Shown: piece by piece, positions 8,857 through 16,513 of the stretch | How positions within the stretch are numbered: position 1 is the stretch's first letter | Layout of the letters: the number at the start of each line of letters is the position of its first letter | DNA from: JBGQOJ01 sp052119585 | Lineage (GTDB): Bacteria; Pseudomonadota; Alphaproteobacteria; Rhodobacterales; Rhodobacteraceae | Direction of reading: 5' to 3' | DNA: 64,000 nucleotides | Assembly (NCBI RefSeq): GCF_052119585.1 | Contig: NZ_JBGQOJ010000016.1 | Location: forward strand, 9,483 to 73,482 | Position numbers and translations under genes: made by a program | The notes under the pieces: model-generated | The model's database searches: none | What the model was told of the DNA's origin: nothing | What the model saw: only the letters and a program-made list of their open reading frames with translations

Positions 8857-8933
8857 TGGTGATCCCGACTGGAGTCGAACCAGTAACCTGCCCCTTAGGA
8901 GGGGGCTGCTCTATCCAGTTGAGCCACGGGACC
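8857..8933 (-). tRNA. tRNA-Arg (anticodon CCT)
   Basis: Full cloverleaf on the minus strand: acceptor GGTCCCG/CGGGATC, D-arm with AACTGGATAGAGC, anticodon arm GCCCC-CTCCTAA-GGGGC (anticodon CCT, reading AGG), and T-arm CCAGT with TTCGACT. Discriminator A and an encoded CCA are present. It lies between rppH and the LacI-family gene. Confidence 0.97.
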
Positions 8934-9073
8934 ACAGTTTGTGTTTTCGCGTCAAATCAAAGGATCTGCAACCGTGTTCTTTCACATATGATGACGCAGG
9001 GGCCGTGTAGAACGATCTCTCGCGGTCATCTGCACGCAACGTCCTGTTGACCGATGGCTTGGACAAGAGAAAA

Positions 9074-9087
9074 CTTTATCGCTAACA
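9074..9087 (+). promoter_or_regulatory. Candidate LacI-family operator upstream of the regulator gene
   Basis: CTTTATCGCTAACA agrees at 11 of 14 positions with the TGTTAGCGCTAACA type of LacI/GntR palindrome; the right half is perfect. It lies about 45 bases before the regulator's start, where autoregulation would be expected. Proposed from motif resemblance only. Confidence 0.35.
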
Positions 9088-9132
9088 CTGTCTTACGGCC
9101 TCTTTGCGGTCGGCCATTCAGGATATCAAAAC

Positions 9133-10170
9133 GTGACACGCCCCCCGCTGCCCGAGACAAAGCGCACTTTGACCCTTCGTGATGTGTCAGAGGCATCAGG
9201 CGTCAGCGAAATGACCGTCAGCCGGGTGCTGCGCAATCGGGGCGATGTGTCAGAGGCAACGCGCAAGCGGGTGCTGGAGGCGTCAAAGGCCCTAGGCTAC
9301 GTTCCCAATAAGATCGCAGGCGCGCTTGCGTCCAGCCGCGTCAATCTGGTGGCCGTGATCATTCCGTCCATGTCGAACATGGTCTTCCCCGAGGTCATGA
9401 CCGGAATTTCCAACGCTTTGGAGGGGACGGGCCTGCAACCCGTTGTCGGCATTACCAATTATCTGCCCGAAAAAGAAGAGGCGGTTCTATACGAGATGCT
9501 GTCATGGCGTCCGTCCGGCGTGATTATCGCCGGTCTTGAACACTCTGACGCGTCGCGCGCCATGCTCAGGAATGCGGGCATTCCGATTGTCGAGATCATG
9601 GATGTCGACGGCGAACCTGTCGATGCGGTTGTCGGGATTTCGCACCGTCGGGCTGGTCGGAAAATGGCGCAGGCCATTGCTGCGGCCGGGTATCAAAAAA
9701 TCGGGTTTCTTGGCACAAAAATGCCGCTGGATCACCGTGCGCGGAAAAGATTCGAAGGCTTTACCGAAGCATTGGCCAAAACCGGCATCGAGATTGTTGA
9801 TCAGGAGTTCTACTCTGGCGGCTCTGCGCTGGCCAAAGGGCGCGAAATGACCGCCGCTATTTTGGGTCGGCATCCCGACATAGATTTTCTCTATTACTCG
9901 AACGACATGATCGGGGCCGGGGGGCTTTTGTATTGTCTGGAAAAGGGAATCAATGTGCCGACCGATCTTGGGCTGGCCGGGTTCAATGGCGTCGAGCTGC
10001 TGGACGGCTTGCCGCGCCAGTTGGCCACGATGGACGCTTGCCGGCTGGAAGTCGGACAGACAGCCGCCGAAATCATCGCGCGGCGCACCAGTGGTGAAGA
10101 AACCGAAACAGGCCAGCGGATCGAACTCTCTCCGAAATTGTCGTTCGGTGACACTTTGCGGCAACCCTAG
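9133..10170 (+). CDS. LacI family transcriptional regulator (GntR/gluconate-repressor-like)
   Basis: 345 residues. An N-terminal LacI helix-turn-helix (about 14-36: LTLRDVSEASGVSEMTVSRVLRN) and hinge helix (NKIAGALAS) are followed by a periplasmic-binding-protein-type effector domain from about residue 70 (VNLVAVIIPSMSNMVFPEV). Overall it resembles the gluconate-repressor branch of the family. It starts at GTG 9133. No sugar-catabolic genes flank it; the downstream PAP2 gene begins six bases later, so the two may be co-transcribed. The effector and regulon cannot be assigned, and control of distant gluconate or sugar genes is only an inference. Confidence 0.85.
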   Translation: MTRPPLPETKRTLTLRDVSEASGVSEMTVSRVLRNRGDVSEATRKRVLEASKALGYVPNKIAGALASSRVNLVAVIIPSMSNMVFPEVMTGISNALEGTGLQPVVGITNYLPEKEEAVLYEMLSWRPSGVIIAGLEHSDASRAMLRNAGIPIVEIMDVDGEPVDAVVGISHRRAGRKMAQAIAAAGYQKIGFLGTKMPLDHRARKRFEGFTEALAKTGIEIVDQEFYSGGSALAKGREMTAAILGRHPDIDFLYYSNDMIGAGGLLYCLEKGINVPTDLGLAGFNGVELLDGLPRQLATMDACRLEVGQTAAEIIARRTSGEETETGQRIELSPKLSFGDTLRQP

Positions 10171-10175
10171 AGCGC

Positions 10176-10922
10176 TTGAATTTGGCACCAGGCGCAGGAT
10201 ATCGGTGGTTCATAGCCGCGTTCGCCGGAACGCTGGCACTGTTCACGGCCTTCCCCGGAATTGATCTGTGGGTATCAGGTCAGTTCTATAGCCCTGTCAC
10301 CGGTTTCTGGCTGGCGGGCAATCCTGTGCTTCATGCCACGCGAATGGTGCTGTGGGCCGCGTCACTTTTGATACTGGTCCCGACGATCTTCGGGCTTGTT
10401 GTGTCGATGGGTGCAGGGCGGGCGCGACAGATTCCGCGACGCATATGGGTCTTCGTTCTTGGGGTCTATGTCCTTGGGCCGGGGCTATTGGTGAACGCCG
10501 TCCTGAAACAGCACTGGGGGCGGGCGCGCCCGTCAGACACGCAGCCTTTCGGGGGAACAGCGCAGTTCACCGCACCGCTCGACATAACGGACCAATGCGC
10601 GCAAAACTGCTCCTTCGTCTCTGGCGAGGCCTCTGTCGGGGTCGCGGCGGCGCTTGTGATCGGTATCTCGTTCTGGTTCCGGGTTCAGGAAAAGCACCGC
10701 ATCACCCTGATTGCCGGTCTGGCGTTTCCAGCGGCCTTGATGGCCTGCATGCGCGTTGCGACAGGCAGACATTTTCTGTCGGATATCATGATTGCGGGCT
10801 TTCTGATGGCAACGATTGCCCTGATCCTGTTTCGGATCATGGGAGTTGCAGCAGCAAGGCAAAAATTTGTGCGCGCCGGAGTGTGGCGCGATCTTCGCGC
10901 CACACTCCGTAAGCATACCTAA
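10176..10922 (+). CDS. PAP2 family phosphatase (membrane)
   Basis: 248-residue integral membrane phosphatase with about six hydrophobic segments. The acid-phosphatase signature is present: K111 to R118-P119 (KQHWGRARP), then SGE at 149-151, then R193-x5-H199-x3-D203. The second motif is normally SGH; here Glu replaces the His that assists phosphoryl transfer, a variant that may point to a distinct subfamily. Substrates are probably lipid phosphates such as undecaprenyl diphosphate, phosphatidate or lipid A phosphate (not resolvable). The proposed start is TTG 10176, six bases after the regulator stop; the start is uncertain. A strong hairpin overlaps its last codons. Confidence 0.82.
   Translation: MNLAPGAGYRWFIAAFAGTLALFTAFPGIDLWVSGQFYSPVTGFWLAGNPVLHATRMVLWAASLLILVPTIFGLVVSMGAGRARQIPRRIWVFVLGVYVLGPGLLVNAVLKQHWGRARPSDTQPFGGTAQFTAPLDITDQCAQNCSFVSGEASVGVAAALVIGISFWFRVQEKHRITLIAGLAFPAALMACMRVATGRHFLSDIMIAGFLMATIALILFRIMGVAAARQKFVRAGVWRDLRATLRKHT
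10877..10909 (+). other. Strong hairpin overlapping the 3' end of the PAP2 gene
   Basis: Perfect 14-bp inverted repeat (CGGAGTGTGGCGCG and its complement) with a 5-base loop, lying inside the last 15 codons. No T-run follows. It may act as a terminator-like or RNase-blocking structure at the end of the regulator-PAP2 transcript. Confidence 0.5.
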
Positions 10923-10943
10923 TTCCATAAGAATTTGGTTGAG

Positions 10944-11019
10944 TGGTGAGCCCGTCGGGATCCGAACCCGAGACCTACTGATTAAAAGTCAGTTGCTCTA
11001 CCAGCTGAGCTACAGGCCC
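10944..11019 (-). tRNA. tRNA-Lys (anticodon TTT)
   Basis: Cloverleaf on the minus strand: acceptor GGGCCTG/CGGGCTC, D-arm TAGCTCAGCTGGTAGAGCA, anticodon arm CTGA-CTTTTAA-TCAG (anticodon TTT), T-arm TCGGG-TTCGGAT-CCCGA, and encoded CCA. A good promoter lies directly upstream. Confidence 0.97.
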
Positions 11020-11030
11020 ACTCGAGGCGT

Positions 11031-11059
11031 TGACTACTCAAGGTAGGCGGAGGGGTCAA
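11031..11059 (-). promoter_or_regulatory. Promoter of tRNA-Lys
   Basis: On the minus strand TTGACC, a 17-base spacer and TAGTCA end 12 bases before the mature tRNA 5' end, the placement expected for a stable-RNA promoter. Confidence 0.6.
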
Positions 11060-11125
11060 GGACAAATTCCAACCTTTTTATGATGCCACTGGCAAAAAAC
11101 GAATTACGGGTCTATATCCCCGCGA

Positions 11126-11962
11126 ATGCAACAGACTGGCACAGATTCCGGCCTGCCATTCATGAAGATGCACGGGCTTGGCAATGACTTCGTCGTCATA
11201 GACGCGCGAAAAGCGGACATCCCGGTGTCCGCCGAACTTGTACGCGCCTTGGGCGACCGGCATCGCGGCGTGGGATTCGACCAATTGGCGGTCATCACCC
11301 TATGCGCCGACGCCGATGTGCATCTGACGTTCTTCAACGCGGATGGCTCGTTTTCATCGACCTGCGGCAACGCCACGCGCTGCATTGCGCGATACATCAT
11401 GGACGAAACCGGCCAGCCCGCAATGACCCTGCGCACCGAACGCGGCCTTTTGGCGGCCGAGGATGCGGGCAACGGCCTGACCCGCGTCAATATGGGGCAA
11501 CCGCAGCTGGACTGGCAGGACATCCCCTTGGCCGAGGCGATGGATACGCTGACGCTTCCGATCGAGGGGGCCCCTGTCGGCGTCGGCATGGGCAACCCGC
11601 ATTGCGTCTTTATCGTCGATGACGCCGGGATCGTGCCGATCGAGACCTTCGGCCCGCGCGTTGAGCATCATCCGCTTTTCCCGCAGCGCACCAATGTGGA
11701 AATCGTGCAGGTTCTGTCGCGTGAGTCCATTCGCCTGCGGATATGGGAACGCGGCACAGGCGTGACGCTGGCCTCTGGTTCATGCTCTTGCGCGTCAGCC
11801 GTTGCCACCGCGCGGCTTGGCCTGACAGGTCGCCGCGTCAATGTGCATGTGGATGGCGGCATGATCGAGATCGACTGGCGCGACGATGGCGTCTGGATGA
11901 CTGCACCCACGGCACATGTATTCAACGGCACCCTGACGCGGGCCTTTCTGGAGGCGCTGTAG
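11126..11962 (+). CDS. dapF: DapF, diaminopimelate epimerase
   Basis: Interconverts LL- and meso-diaminopimelate for lysine and peptidoglycan synthesis by a two-base, cofactor-free mechanism that uses two cysteines. 278 residues. FMKMHGLGNDFVVID starts the fold and C80 in STCGNATRC is the first catalytic thiol. The second site, ACGSG in the best-studied enzymes, reads ASGSCSCAS: residue 217 is Ser, with cysteines at 220 and 222. Other DapF signatures (GMGNPHCVF, WERGTGVTLASG) are intact, so this is DapF or a close relative. ATG 11126 was kept; ATG 11162 is an alternative. It abuts mtaB with no gap. Confidence 0.9.
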   Translation: MQQTGTDSGLPFMKMHGLGNDFVVIDARKADIPVSAELVRALGDRHRGVGFDQLAVITLCADADVHLTFFNADGSFSSTCGNATRCIARYIMDETGQPAMTLRTERGLLAAEDAGNGLTRVNMGQPQLDWQDIPLAEAMDTLTLPIEGAPVGVGMGNPHCVFIVDDAGIVPIETFGPRVEHHPLFPQRTNVEIVQVLSRESIRLRIWERGTGVTLASGSCSCASAVATARLGLTGRRVNVHVDGGMIEIDWRDDGVWMTAPTAHVFNGTLTRAFLEAL

Positions 11963-13222
11963 ATGGACCGCAAAGCACCGATCTTTGCCACGCTTGGCTG
12001 CCGCCTGAACGCCTATGAAACCGAGGCGATGAAAGAGCTGTCCGCCGCCGCCGGTGTCGAGAACGCCGTCATCATAAACACCTGCGCCGTAACGGCAGAG
12101 GCGGTGCGCAAGGCCAAGCAGGAAATCCGCAAGTTGCGCCGCGCCCATCCCGACGCGCGCCTGATCGTGACCGGCTGCGCCGCCCAGACAGAGCCTGAAA
12201 CATTCTCGGACATGGCCGAAGTCGATGTGGTCATCGGCAATACCGAAAAGATGCAGGCCGACACCTGGCGCGGCATGGCCGCCGATTTCGTCGGCGAAAC
12301 CGAAAAGGTTCAGGTCGACGACATCATGTCCGTGACCGAAACCGCAGGGCATCTGATCGACGGTTTCGGCACGCGCAGCCGCGCCTATGTGCAGGTGCAG
12401 AACGGCTGCGACCATCGCTGCACCTTCTGCATTATCCCGTTCGGTCGTGGCAACTCTCGGTCGGTTCCGGCGGGTGTTGTGGTGGACCAGATAAAACGGC
12501 TGGTGGATAAGGGATATAACGAGATCGTTCTGACCGGCGTTGACCTGACAAGCTGGGGTGCCGACTTGCCCGCAGCGCCGCGCCTTGGTGACCTTGTGAT
12601 GCGGATACTGAAGCTGGTGCCGGACTTGCCCCGCCTGCGGATCAGTTCGATTGATTCGATCGAGGTAGACGAGGCGTTGATGCAGGCGATTGCCACGGAA
12701 CAGCGGCTGATGCCGCACCTTCACCTGTCGCTTCAGGCGGGGGATGACATGATCCTGAAACGGATGAAGCGCCGCCACCTGCGCGACGATGCGATCCGGT
12801 TCTGCGAAGAGGCCAGACGCCTGCGCCCCGATATGACCTTCGGTGCCGACATCATCGCCGGTTTCCCGACCGAGACCGAGGCGATGTTCCAGAACTCGTT
12901 GAAACTGGTGCAGGATTGCGACCTGACATGGCTGCATGTCTTTCCCTATTCCGCACGCGAAGGCACGCCCGCCGCGCGGATGCCATCGGTGAACGGCAAG
13001 GCGATCAAGGACCGCGCAGCCCGCCTGCGCGCCGCCGGAGAGGCGCAGGTCGCCCGCCATCTGGCCGCACAAATCGGCAAGACCCATCACATCCTGATGG
13101 AAAGCCCCCGCATGGGCCGGACGGCGCAGTTTACCGAGGTGCTGTTCGATGCGGATCAGCCAGAAGGGCAGATTGTGACCACCGTCATCACCGGCATCCA
13201 AGCGCAGAAATTGACGGTATAA
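11963..13222 (+). CDS. mtaB: MtaB, tRNA t6A37 methylthiotransferase
   Basis: Radical-SAM enzyme that adds a methylthio group to N6-threonylcarbamoyladenosine at position 37 of tRNAs decoding ANN codons. 419 residues: the N-terminal UPF0004 domain with auxiliary-cluster cysteines C13, C41 and C72; the radical-SAM motif C149-x3-C153-x2-C156 (CDHRCTFC); and a short C-terminal TRAM-like stretch. The YNEIVLTGVDLTSWG segment is typical of the MtaB branch rather than MiaB or RimO. The ATG follows the dapF TAG directly. Confidence 0.93.
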   Translation: MDRKAPIFATLGCRLNAYETEAMKELSAAAGVENAVIINTCAVTAEAVRKAKQEIRKLRRAHPDARLIVTGCAAQTEPETFSDMAEVDVVIGNTEKMQADTWRGMAADFVGETEKVQVDDIMSVTETAGHLIDGFGTRSRAYVQVQNGCDHRCTFCIIPFGRGNSRSVPAGVVVDQIKRLVDKGYNEIVLTGVDLTSWGADLPAAPRLGDLVMRILKLVPDLPRLRISSIDSIEVDEALMQAIATEQRLMPHLHLSLQAGDDMILKRMKRRHLRDDAIRFCEEARRLRPDMTFGADIIAGFPTETEAMFQNSLKLVQDCDLTWLHVFPYSAREGTPAARMPSVNGKAIKDRAARLRAAGEAQVARHLAAQIGKTHHILMESPRMGRTAQFTEVLFDADQPEGQIVTTVITGIQAQKLTV

Positions 13223-13281
13223 AATGGCCATGTCCATGTTGCCCGCTTGAACTGCGCGACATTTTCGCGCGAAATCGCCGG

Positions 13282-13920
13282 ATGACCCTGCCTGTCCTCT
13301 ATTCCTTTCGCCGCTGCCCCTATGCGATGCGCGCCCGCCTTGCTGTGAAAACCGCGGGCATCCCCGTTGCATTGCGTGAAATTGTCCTGCGGGACAAGGC
13401 GCCCGAAATGCTGATAGCGTCCCCCAAGGGGACTGTTCCCGTTCTGGTGGACGGGCCGCGCGTGATCGACGAGAGCCTGCACATCATGACATGGGCCTTG
13501 GCGCGGAATGATCCGGCGGGGTGGCTGGACATGCCCACCGAAGGCCATGACCTGATAACAGAGGCCGACGGTCCGTTCAAAACGGCGCTGGACCGCACCA
13601 AATATGCTAGCCGCAATCAAGGGGCAGACCCAATGGATGCGCGGAAAAATGCGGCTCTGTTCCTGTGGAAACTGGACAAAATGCTAGGGTCGCAGCCGTT
13701 TCTGTTCGGCATCCGGCCCTCGTTGGCCGATATGGCGATCCTGCCGTTCGTCCGCCAGTTCGCGATGACGGACAAACACTGGTTCGATGCGCAGCCCTGG
13801 CCCGCGCTATCGCACTGGCTGGAGACGTTTCTGGCCTCGGCGCTGTTTGCCAGCGTGATGACGAAATACCCGAAATGGCAGGCAGGTGATCCGGTCACCC
13901 TGTTTGCCGACGATAACTGA
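13282..13920 (+). CDS. Glutathione S-transferase family protein
   Basis: 212 residues with a thioredoxin-like N-terminal domain beginning PVLYSFRRCPYAMRARLAV (Cys and Pro at the glutathione site) and the GTVPVLVDGPRVIDESLHIM stretch. An all-helical C-terminal domain with SLADMAILPFVRQFA follows. It belongs to the CPYA-type, Grx2/omega-like group, which often acts in thiol transfer rather than xenobiotic conjugation. The ATG is 60 bases after mtaB and 12 bases before the next gene. The substrate is unknown. Confidence 0.82.
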   Translation: MTLPVLYSFRRCPYAMRARLAVKTAGIPVALREIVLRDKAPEMLIASPKGTVPVLVDGPRVIDESLHIMTWALARNDPAGWLDMPTEGHDLITEADGPFKTALDRTKYASRNQGADPMDARKNAALFLWKLDKMLGSQPFLFGIRPSLADMAILPFVRQFAMTDKHWFDAQPWPALSHWLETFLASALFASVMTKYPKWQAGDPVTLFADDN

Positions 13921-13932
13921 AGGATACGCCCG

Positions 13933-14556
13933 ATGCACCCCAACCCCGCTTTCCGCAAATCACCTGACGCGCTAAACATCGGCTTCGCCCGCAGCCGCGC
14001 ATTCGGGACGCTTGCGGTGAATGCGCCCGATGGCCCGCTGTTGTCTCATGTGCCGTTCTTGTTGAACGAGGATGGCCAGAGCGCGGATCTGCACCTTGTG
14101 CGCTCCAATCCGATTGTCGGGCTGTTGGAGCAGCCGCAGCAGGTCGTCATCGCCGTGGCAGGGCCGGACAGCTATATTTCGCCCGATTGGTATGGCGTCG
14201 AAGATCAGGTGCCAACGTGGAACTACATCGCCGTTCACCTGCGCGGCACATTAGAGCGTTTGCCGCAGGACCAGATGCAGGACATGCTGGCCCGCCAATC
14301 GACGCTGTTCGAGGAACGGCTGCGGCCCAAGACCCCTTGGACCGACACAAAGATGACCGATGGCGTGATGGACCGGATGATGCGCGCCATTGTCCCTTGC
14401 CGCCTGACGATCACAAAGATCGACGGCACCTGGAAACTGAACCAGAACAAGCCGGACGAGGTGCGCCTTGCGTCGGCAAAGCAGGTCATGACGCACGGGA
14501 TCGGGCATGAGATACACGCGCTTTCGGATCTGATGCGCGACCTGCCCGAGACGTGA
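13933..14556 (+). CDS. FMN-binding PaiB-type protein (putative negative regulator)
   Basis: 207-residue member of the PaiB/FMN-binding split-barrel family: MHPNPAFR at the start, HVPFLLNED around 37-45, and the strongly conserved YISPDWYG..DQVPTWNYIAVH segment around 75-97, with the RLTITKIDGTWKLNQNKP tail. Some relatives in Bacillus influence protease and sporulation genes, but DNA binding is not evident here and an FMN- or heme-dependent redox role is equally possible. It is probably co-transcribed with the preceding transferase gene. Confidence 0.85.
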   Translation: MHPNPAFRKSPDALNIGFARSRAFGTLAVNAPDGPLLSHVPFLLNEDGQSADLHLVRSNPIVGLLEQPQQVVIAVAGPDSYISPDWYGVEDQVPTWNYIAVHLRGTLERLPQDQMQDMLARQSTLFEERLRPKTPWTDTKMTDGVMDRMMRAIVPCRLTITKIDGTWKLNQNKPDEVRLASAKQVMTHGIGHEIHALSDLMRDLPET

Positions 14557-14616
14557 ATGGACAGGTCGCGCAACCGCTCCTACAATAATATGATCTGATG
14601 GAACGGGAGAATGGTC

Positions 14617-14895
14617 ATGGCCCTGCCACTTGCCCCCATCGCCGGTCTGGCACTTCGCTATGGCATCGTCGCGCTTGCGACCTATGCCGCGACCCGGCGC
14701 ATCCAGTCGGGCCGCATTGACCAGCGCGCCGAAGATGCGATGGATGATGTGCAGGAGGGGCTGACCCTGCGCAAGGACGCGGAACAGATCAATGGCACGG
14801 GTCGGTTCAACCGGACCCTGCGGTTCGGTGACAATGGGCCGGGGGTTGAAATCGACATTTCCGCGCTTGGCCGGTTAAAATTCCGAAAGGTTTAG
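14617..14895 (+). CDS. Small hypothetical membrane-associated protein
   Basis: 92 residues. A hydrophobic or amphipathic N-terminus (PLAPIAGLALRYGIVALATYAA) is followed by a basic/acidic helical stretch (RRIQSGRIDQRAEDAMDDVQEG) and a C-terminal part ending in DISALGRLKFRKV. ATG 14617 is preferred over ATG 14611 because GGGAG at 14605-14609 sits at a proper distance only from the former. I do not recognise the family. Coding potential is supported by GC-rich third positions, the ribosome site and the terminator directly after it. Confidence 0.6.
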   Translation: MALPLAPIAGLALRYGIVALATYAATRRIQSGRIDQRAEDAMDDVQEGLTLRKDAEQINGTGRFNRTLRFGDNGPGVEIDISALGRLKFRKV

Positions 14896-14911
14896 GGTGG
14901 TCCAAAGACGA

Positions 14912-14939
14912 AAAAGCCCTGCCAGATGACAGGGCTTTT
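14912..14939. terminator. Bidirectional Rho-independent terminator
   Basis: AAAAGCCCTG and CAGGGCTTTT form a 10-bp stem with an 8-base loop between two convergent genes; A-run and T-run on the two sides let it work for both strands. Confidence 0.85.
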
Positions 14940-14961
14940 GAACGTCCGGCGGCACTATGCC

Positions 14962-15618
14962 TTAGAACTTGTAAGTCACACCAAGGTTCAGCGCATTGGT
15001 AACGACGTTGGTCTTCAGCGTTCCACCGCCTTCGACATCGACATTATGCGTTGAATAGGTGCCTTTGTATTCGCCGAACAAAGCCCAGCGATCATTCAGG
15101 TCATAGCTGACGCCGCCGATCCACTGCGCGGCCGGGCCAGTCAGTTGATATCCGAAAGTGTGGGCGCCGGTGGCGGTCGGCGTCAGATCGACGTGCGGAA
15201 CGGCAATACCGGCCCCCAGACCCACATAGGGGGTAAAGCGGCGCGCATCGTTTTTCCACCGATACAGGGCGTTCAGCGTGATCAGGTTCAAACCATCGGT
15301 AAATTCCAGCCGGTCAAAGTTACCCGTCGTTTTGCCGACACTGTCCGCATAGACCTTGGCGTGGTTCACTTCGAAGGCGAAACCGATGTTGTCATTCCGC
15401 CACCATGTCGCGCGCAAGCCGTAATAAGGAGGCATGTCGAATGACTTGCCCTCCCAGCCTGTAGTGAAGTTTGACGGGCTGCCGGTTACGCCAGAGGTTG
15501 TCACCTTGCTGTGTGGCGCGGTCTGGTAGCCACTGTAAAGGCTCACTGTCATTTCCGCGCTCGCCGGAACGGCAAGACAGATTACGGCTGCTGCGAGCGT
15601 AAGGGATTTGCGTATCAT
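14962..15618 (-). CDS. Outer-membrane beta-barrel protein (possible lipid A oxidase-like)
   Basis: 218 residues: signal peptide (1-21, ending VPASA), then alternating-polarity strands with many aromatic residues, and a C-terminal Phe (LGVTYKF) typical of outer-membrane barrels recognised by the Bam machinery. Segments such as WEGKSFDMPPYYGLRATWW and FEVNHAKVYAD resemble proteins annotated in Rhodobacterales as lipid A oxidase (LpxQ)-like, but enzymatic activity cannot be confirmed; an OmpW/OmpA-type barrel without catalysis is the alternative. Monocistronic, followed by the bidirectional terminator. A TTACAGA/TCTGTAA dyad lies upstream of its start. Confidence 0.75.
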   Translation of the reverse strand: MIRKSLTLAAAVICLAVPASAEMTVSLYSGYQTAPHSKVTTSGVTGSPSNFTTGWEGKSFDMPPYYGLRATWWRNDNIGFAFEVNHAKVYADSVGKTTGNFDRLEFTDGLNLITLNALYRWKNDARRFTPYVGLGAGIAVPHVDLTPTATGAHTFGYQLTGPAAQWIGGVSYDLNDRWALFGEYKGTYSTHNVDVEGGGTLKTNVVTNALNLGVTYKF

Positions 15619-15937
15619 GTGAAGAATCCTGAAAGATTAGATGCTAAAGATTACAGAAATTTAAGGTCTCTGTAATGCGACAAAATCAAACCTTTCGTGA
15701 TGCGTGCAAATCCGCAACGCAGTTGGTCCAAGGGGGTCGCGAAGCCGGGAAATGTTGCCCCACCCCTGATTAACTGTCGCATTAAGACACTTTCGGAACA
15801 TTTTGTTGATGCTGCGCCCTAATGTCCGCTGGACGACAGGGGGGGCGCTCGTTAAATACCGCCTTGGTACGGCTGCGGGAAACTGCGGTCACATGTCGTT
15901 TTGGCTTAACCAACAGCCAAGAAAGGGAGAAAACCTC
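15619..15937. other. 319-base intergenic region between two divergent genes
   Basis: Holds the promoters for the leftward barrel gene and the rightward petABC operon. I see a TTACAGA ... TCTGTAA dyad at 15651-15675 (7-bp arms, 11-base spacer) close to the barrel gene and a GGGAGA ribosome site before petA. No convincing -35/-10 pair, RNA gene or small ORF was recognised. Confidence 0.5.
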
Positions 15938-16501
15938 GTGTCGCACGCAGAAGATCACGAAGGCACCCGCCGGGATTTCCTTTACTACGCAACGGCTGGC
16001 GCCGGTGCAGTAACGGTCGGCGCCGCAGTTTGGCCTTTGGTCAACCAAATGAACCCGAGTGCCGATGTCCAGGCGCTGGCCTCTATTCGCGTTGATGTAT
16101 CCGCGCTTGAAGTCGGAAGCCAGTTGACGGTGAAGTGGCGGGGCAAGCCCGTTTTCATCCGTCGTCGCACGGAAGACGAGATTTCCGCAGCGCGCGCCGT
16201 TCCATTGGCCGATCTGGTGGATCAGGGCGCCGAGAATGCAAACGTGGCCGCCGAGGCGACCGCCGCAGACAAGAACCGCGCATTGGATGAAAGCGGCGAA
16301 TGGCTGGTGATGATGGGCGTCTGCACACACCTGGGCTGTGTGCCTCTGGGTGACGGTGCCGGAGATTTCGGCGGATGGTTCTGCCCTTGTCATGGCTCGC
16401 ATTACGATACGTCGGGTCGCATTCGAAAAGGCCCGGCCCCGCGCAACCTGCCGGTGCCTGTCGCAGAATTCGTGGACGCGTCCACCATCAAACTCGGTTA
16501 A
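15938..16501 (+). CDS. petA: PetA, ubiquinol-cytochrome c reductase Rieske iron-sulfur subunit
   Basis: Carries the [2Fe-2S] cluster that takes the first electron from ubiquinol in the cytochrome bc1 complex. 187 residues from GTG 15938, the exact size of Rhodobacter PetA. SHAEDHEGTRRDFLYYATAGAGAV gives a twin-arginine (RRDFL) targeting signal and membrane anchor. Cluster ligands are C129 and H131 (CTHLGC) and C149 and H152 (CPCHGSH), with C134-C151 as the stabilising disulfide. A longer reading frame upstream lacks a ribosome site, whereas GGGAGA precedes the GTG. First gene of petABC. Confidence 0.96.
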   Translation: MSHAEDHEGTRRDFLYYATAGAGAVTVGAAVWPLVNQMNPSADVQALASIRVDVSALEVGSQLTVKWRGKPVFIRRRTEDEISAARAVPLADLVDQGAENANVAAEATAADKNRALDESGEWLVMMGVCTHLGCVPLGDGAGDFGGWFCPCHGSHYDTSGRIRKGPAPRNLPVPVAEFVDASTIKLG

Positions 16502-16513
16502 GGGAGAGCGCAA

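Noticed and set aside
8857..11019. tRNA genes flanking a LacI-PAP2 pair as a genomic island
   Set aside because: No integrase, no repeated tRNA 3' ends and no obvious compositional break.
11795..13372. 525-codon frame opposite dapF and mtaB
   Set aside because: Spans two real genes on the other strand; shadow frame.
15770..15785. TTAA-N8-TTAA as a CtrA site before petA
   Set aside because: Spacing is eight, not seven, and bc1 genes are not known CtrA targets.
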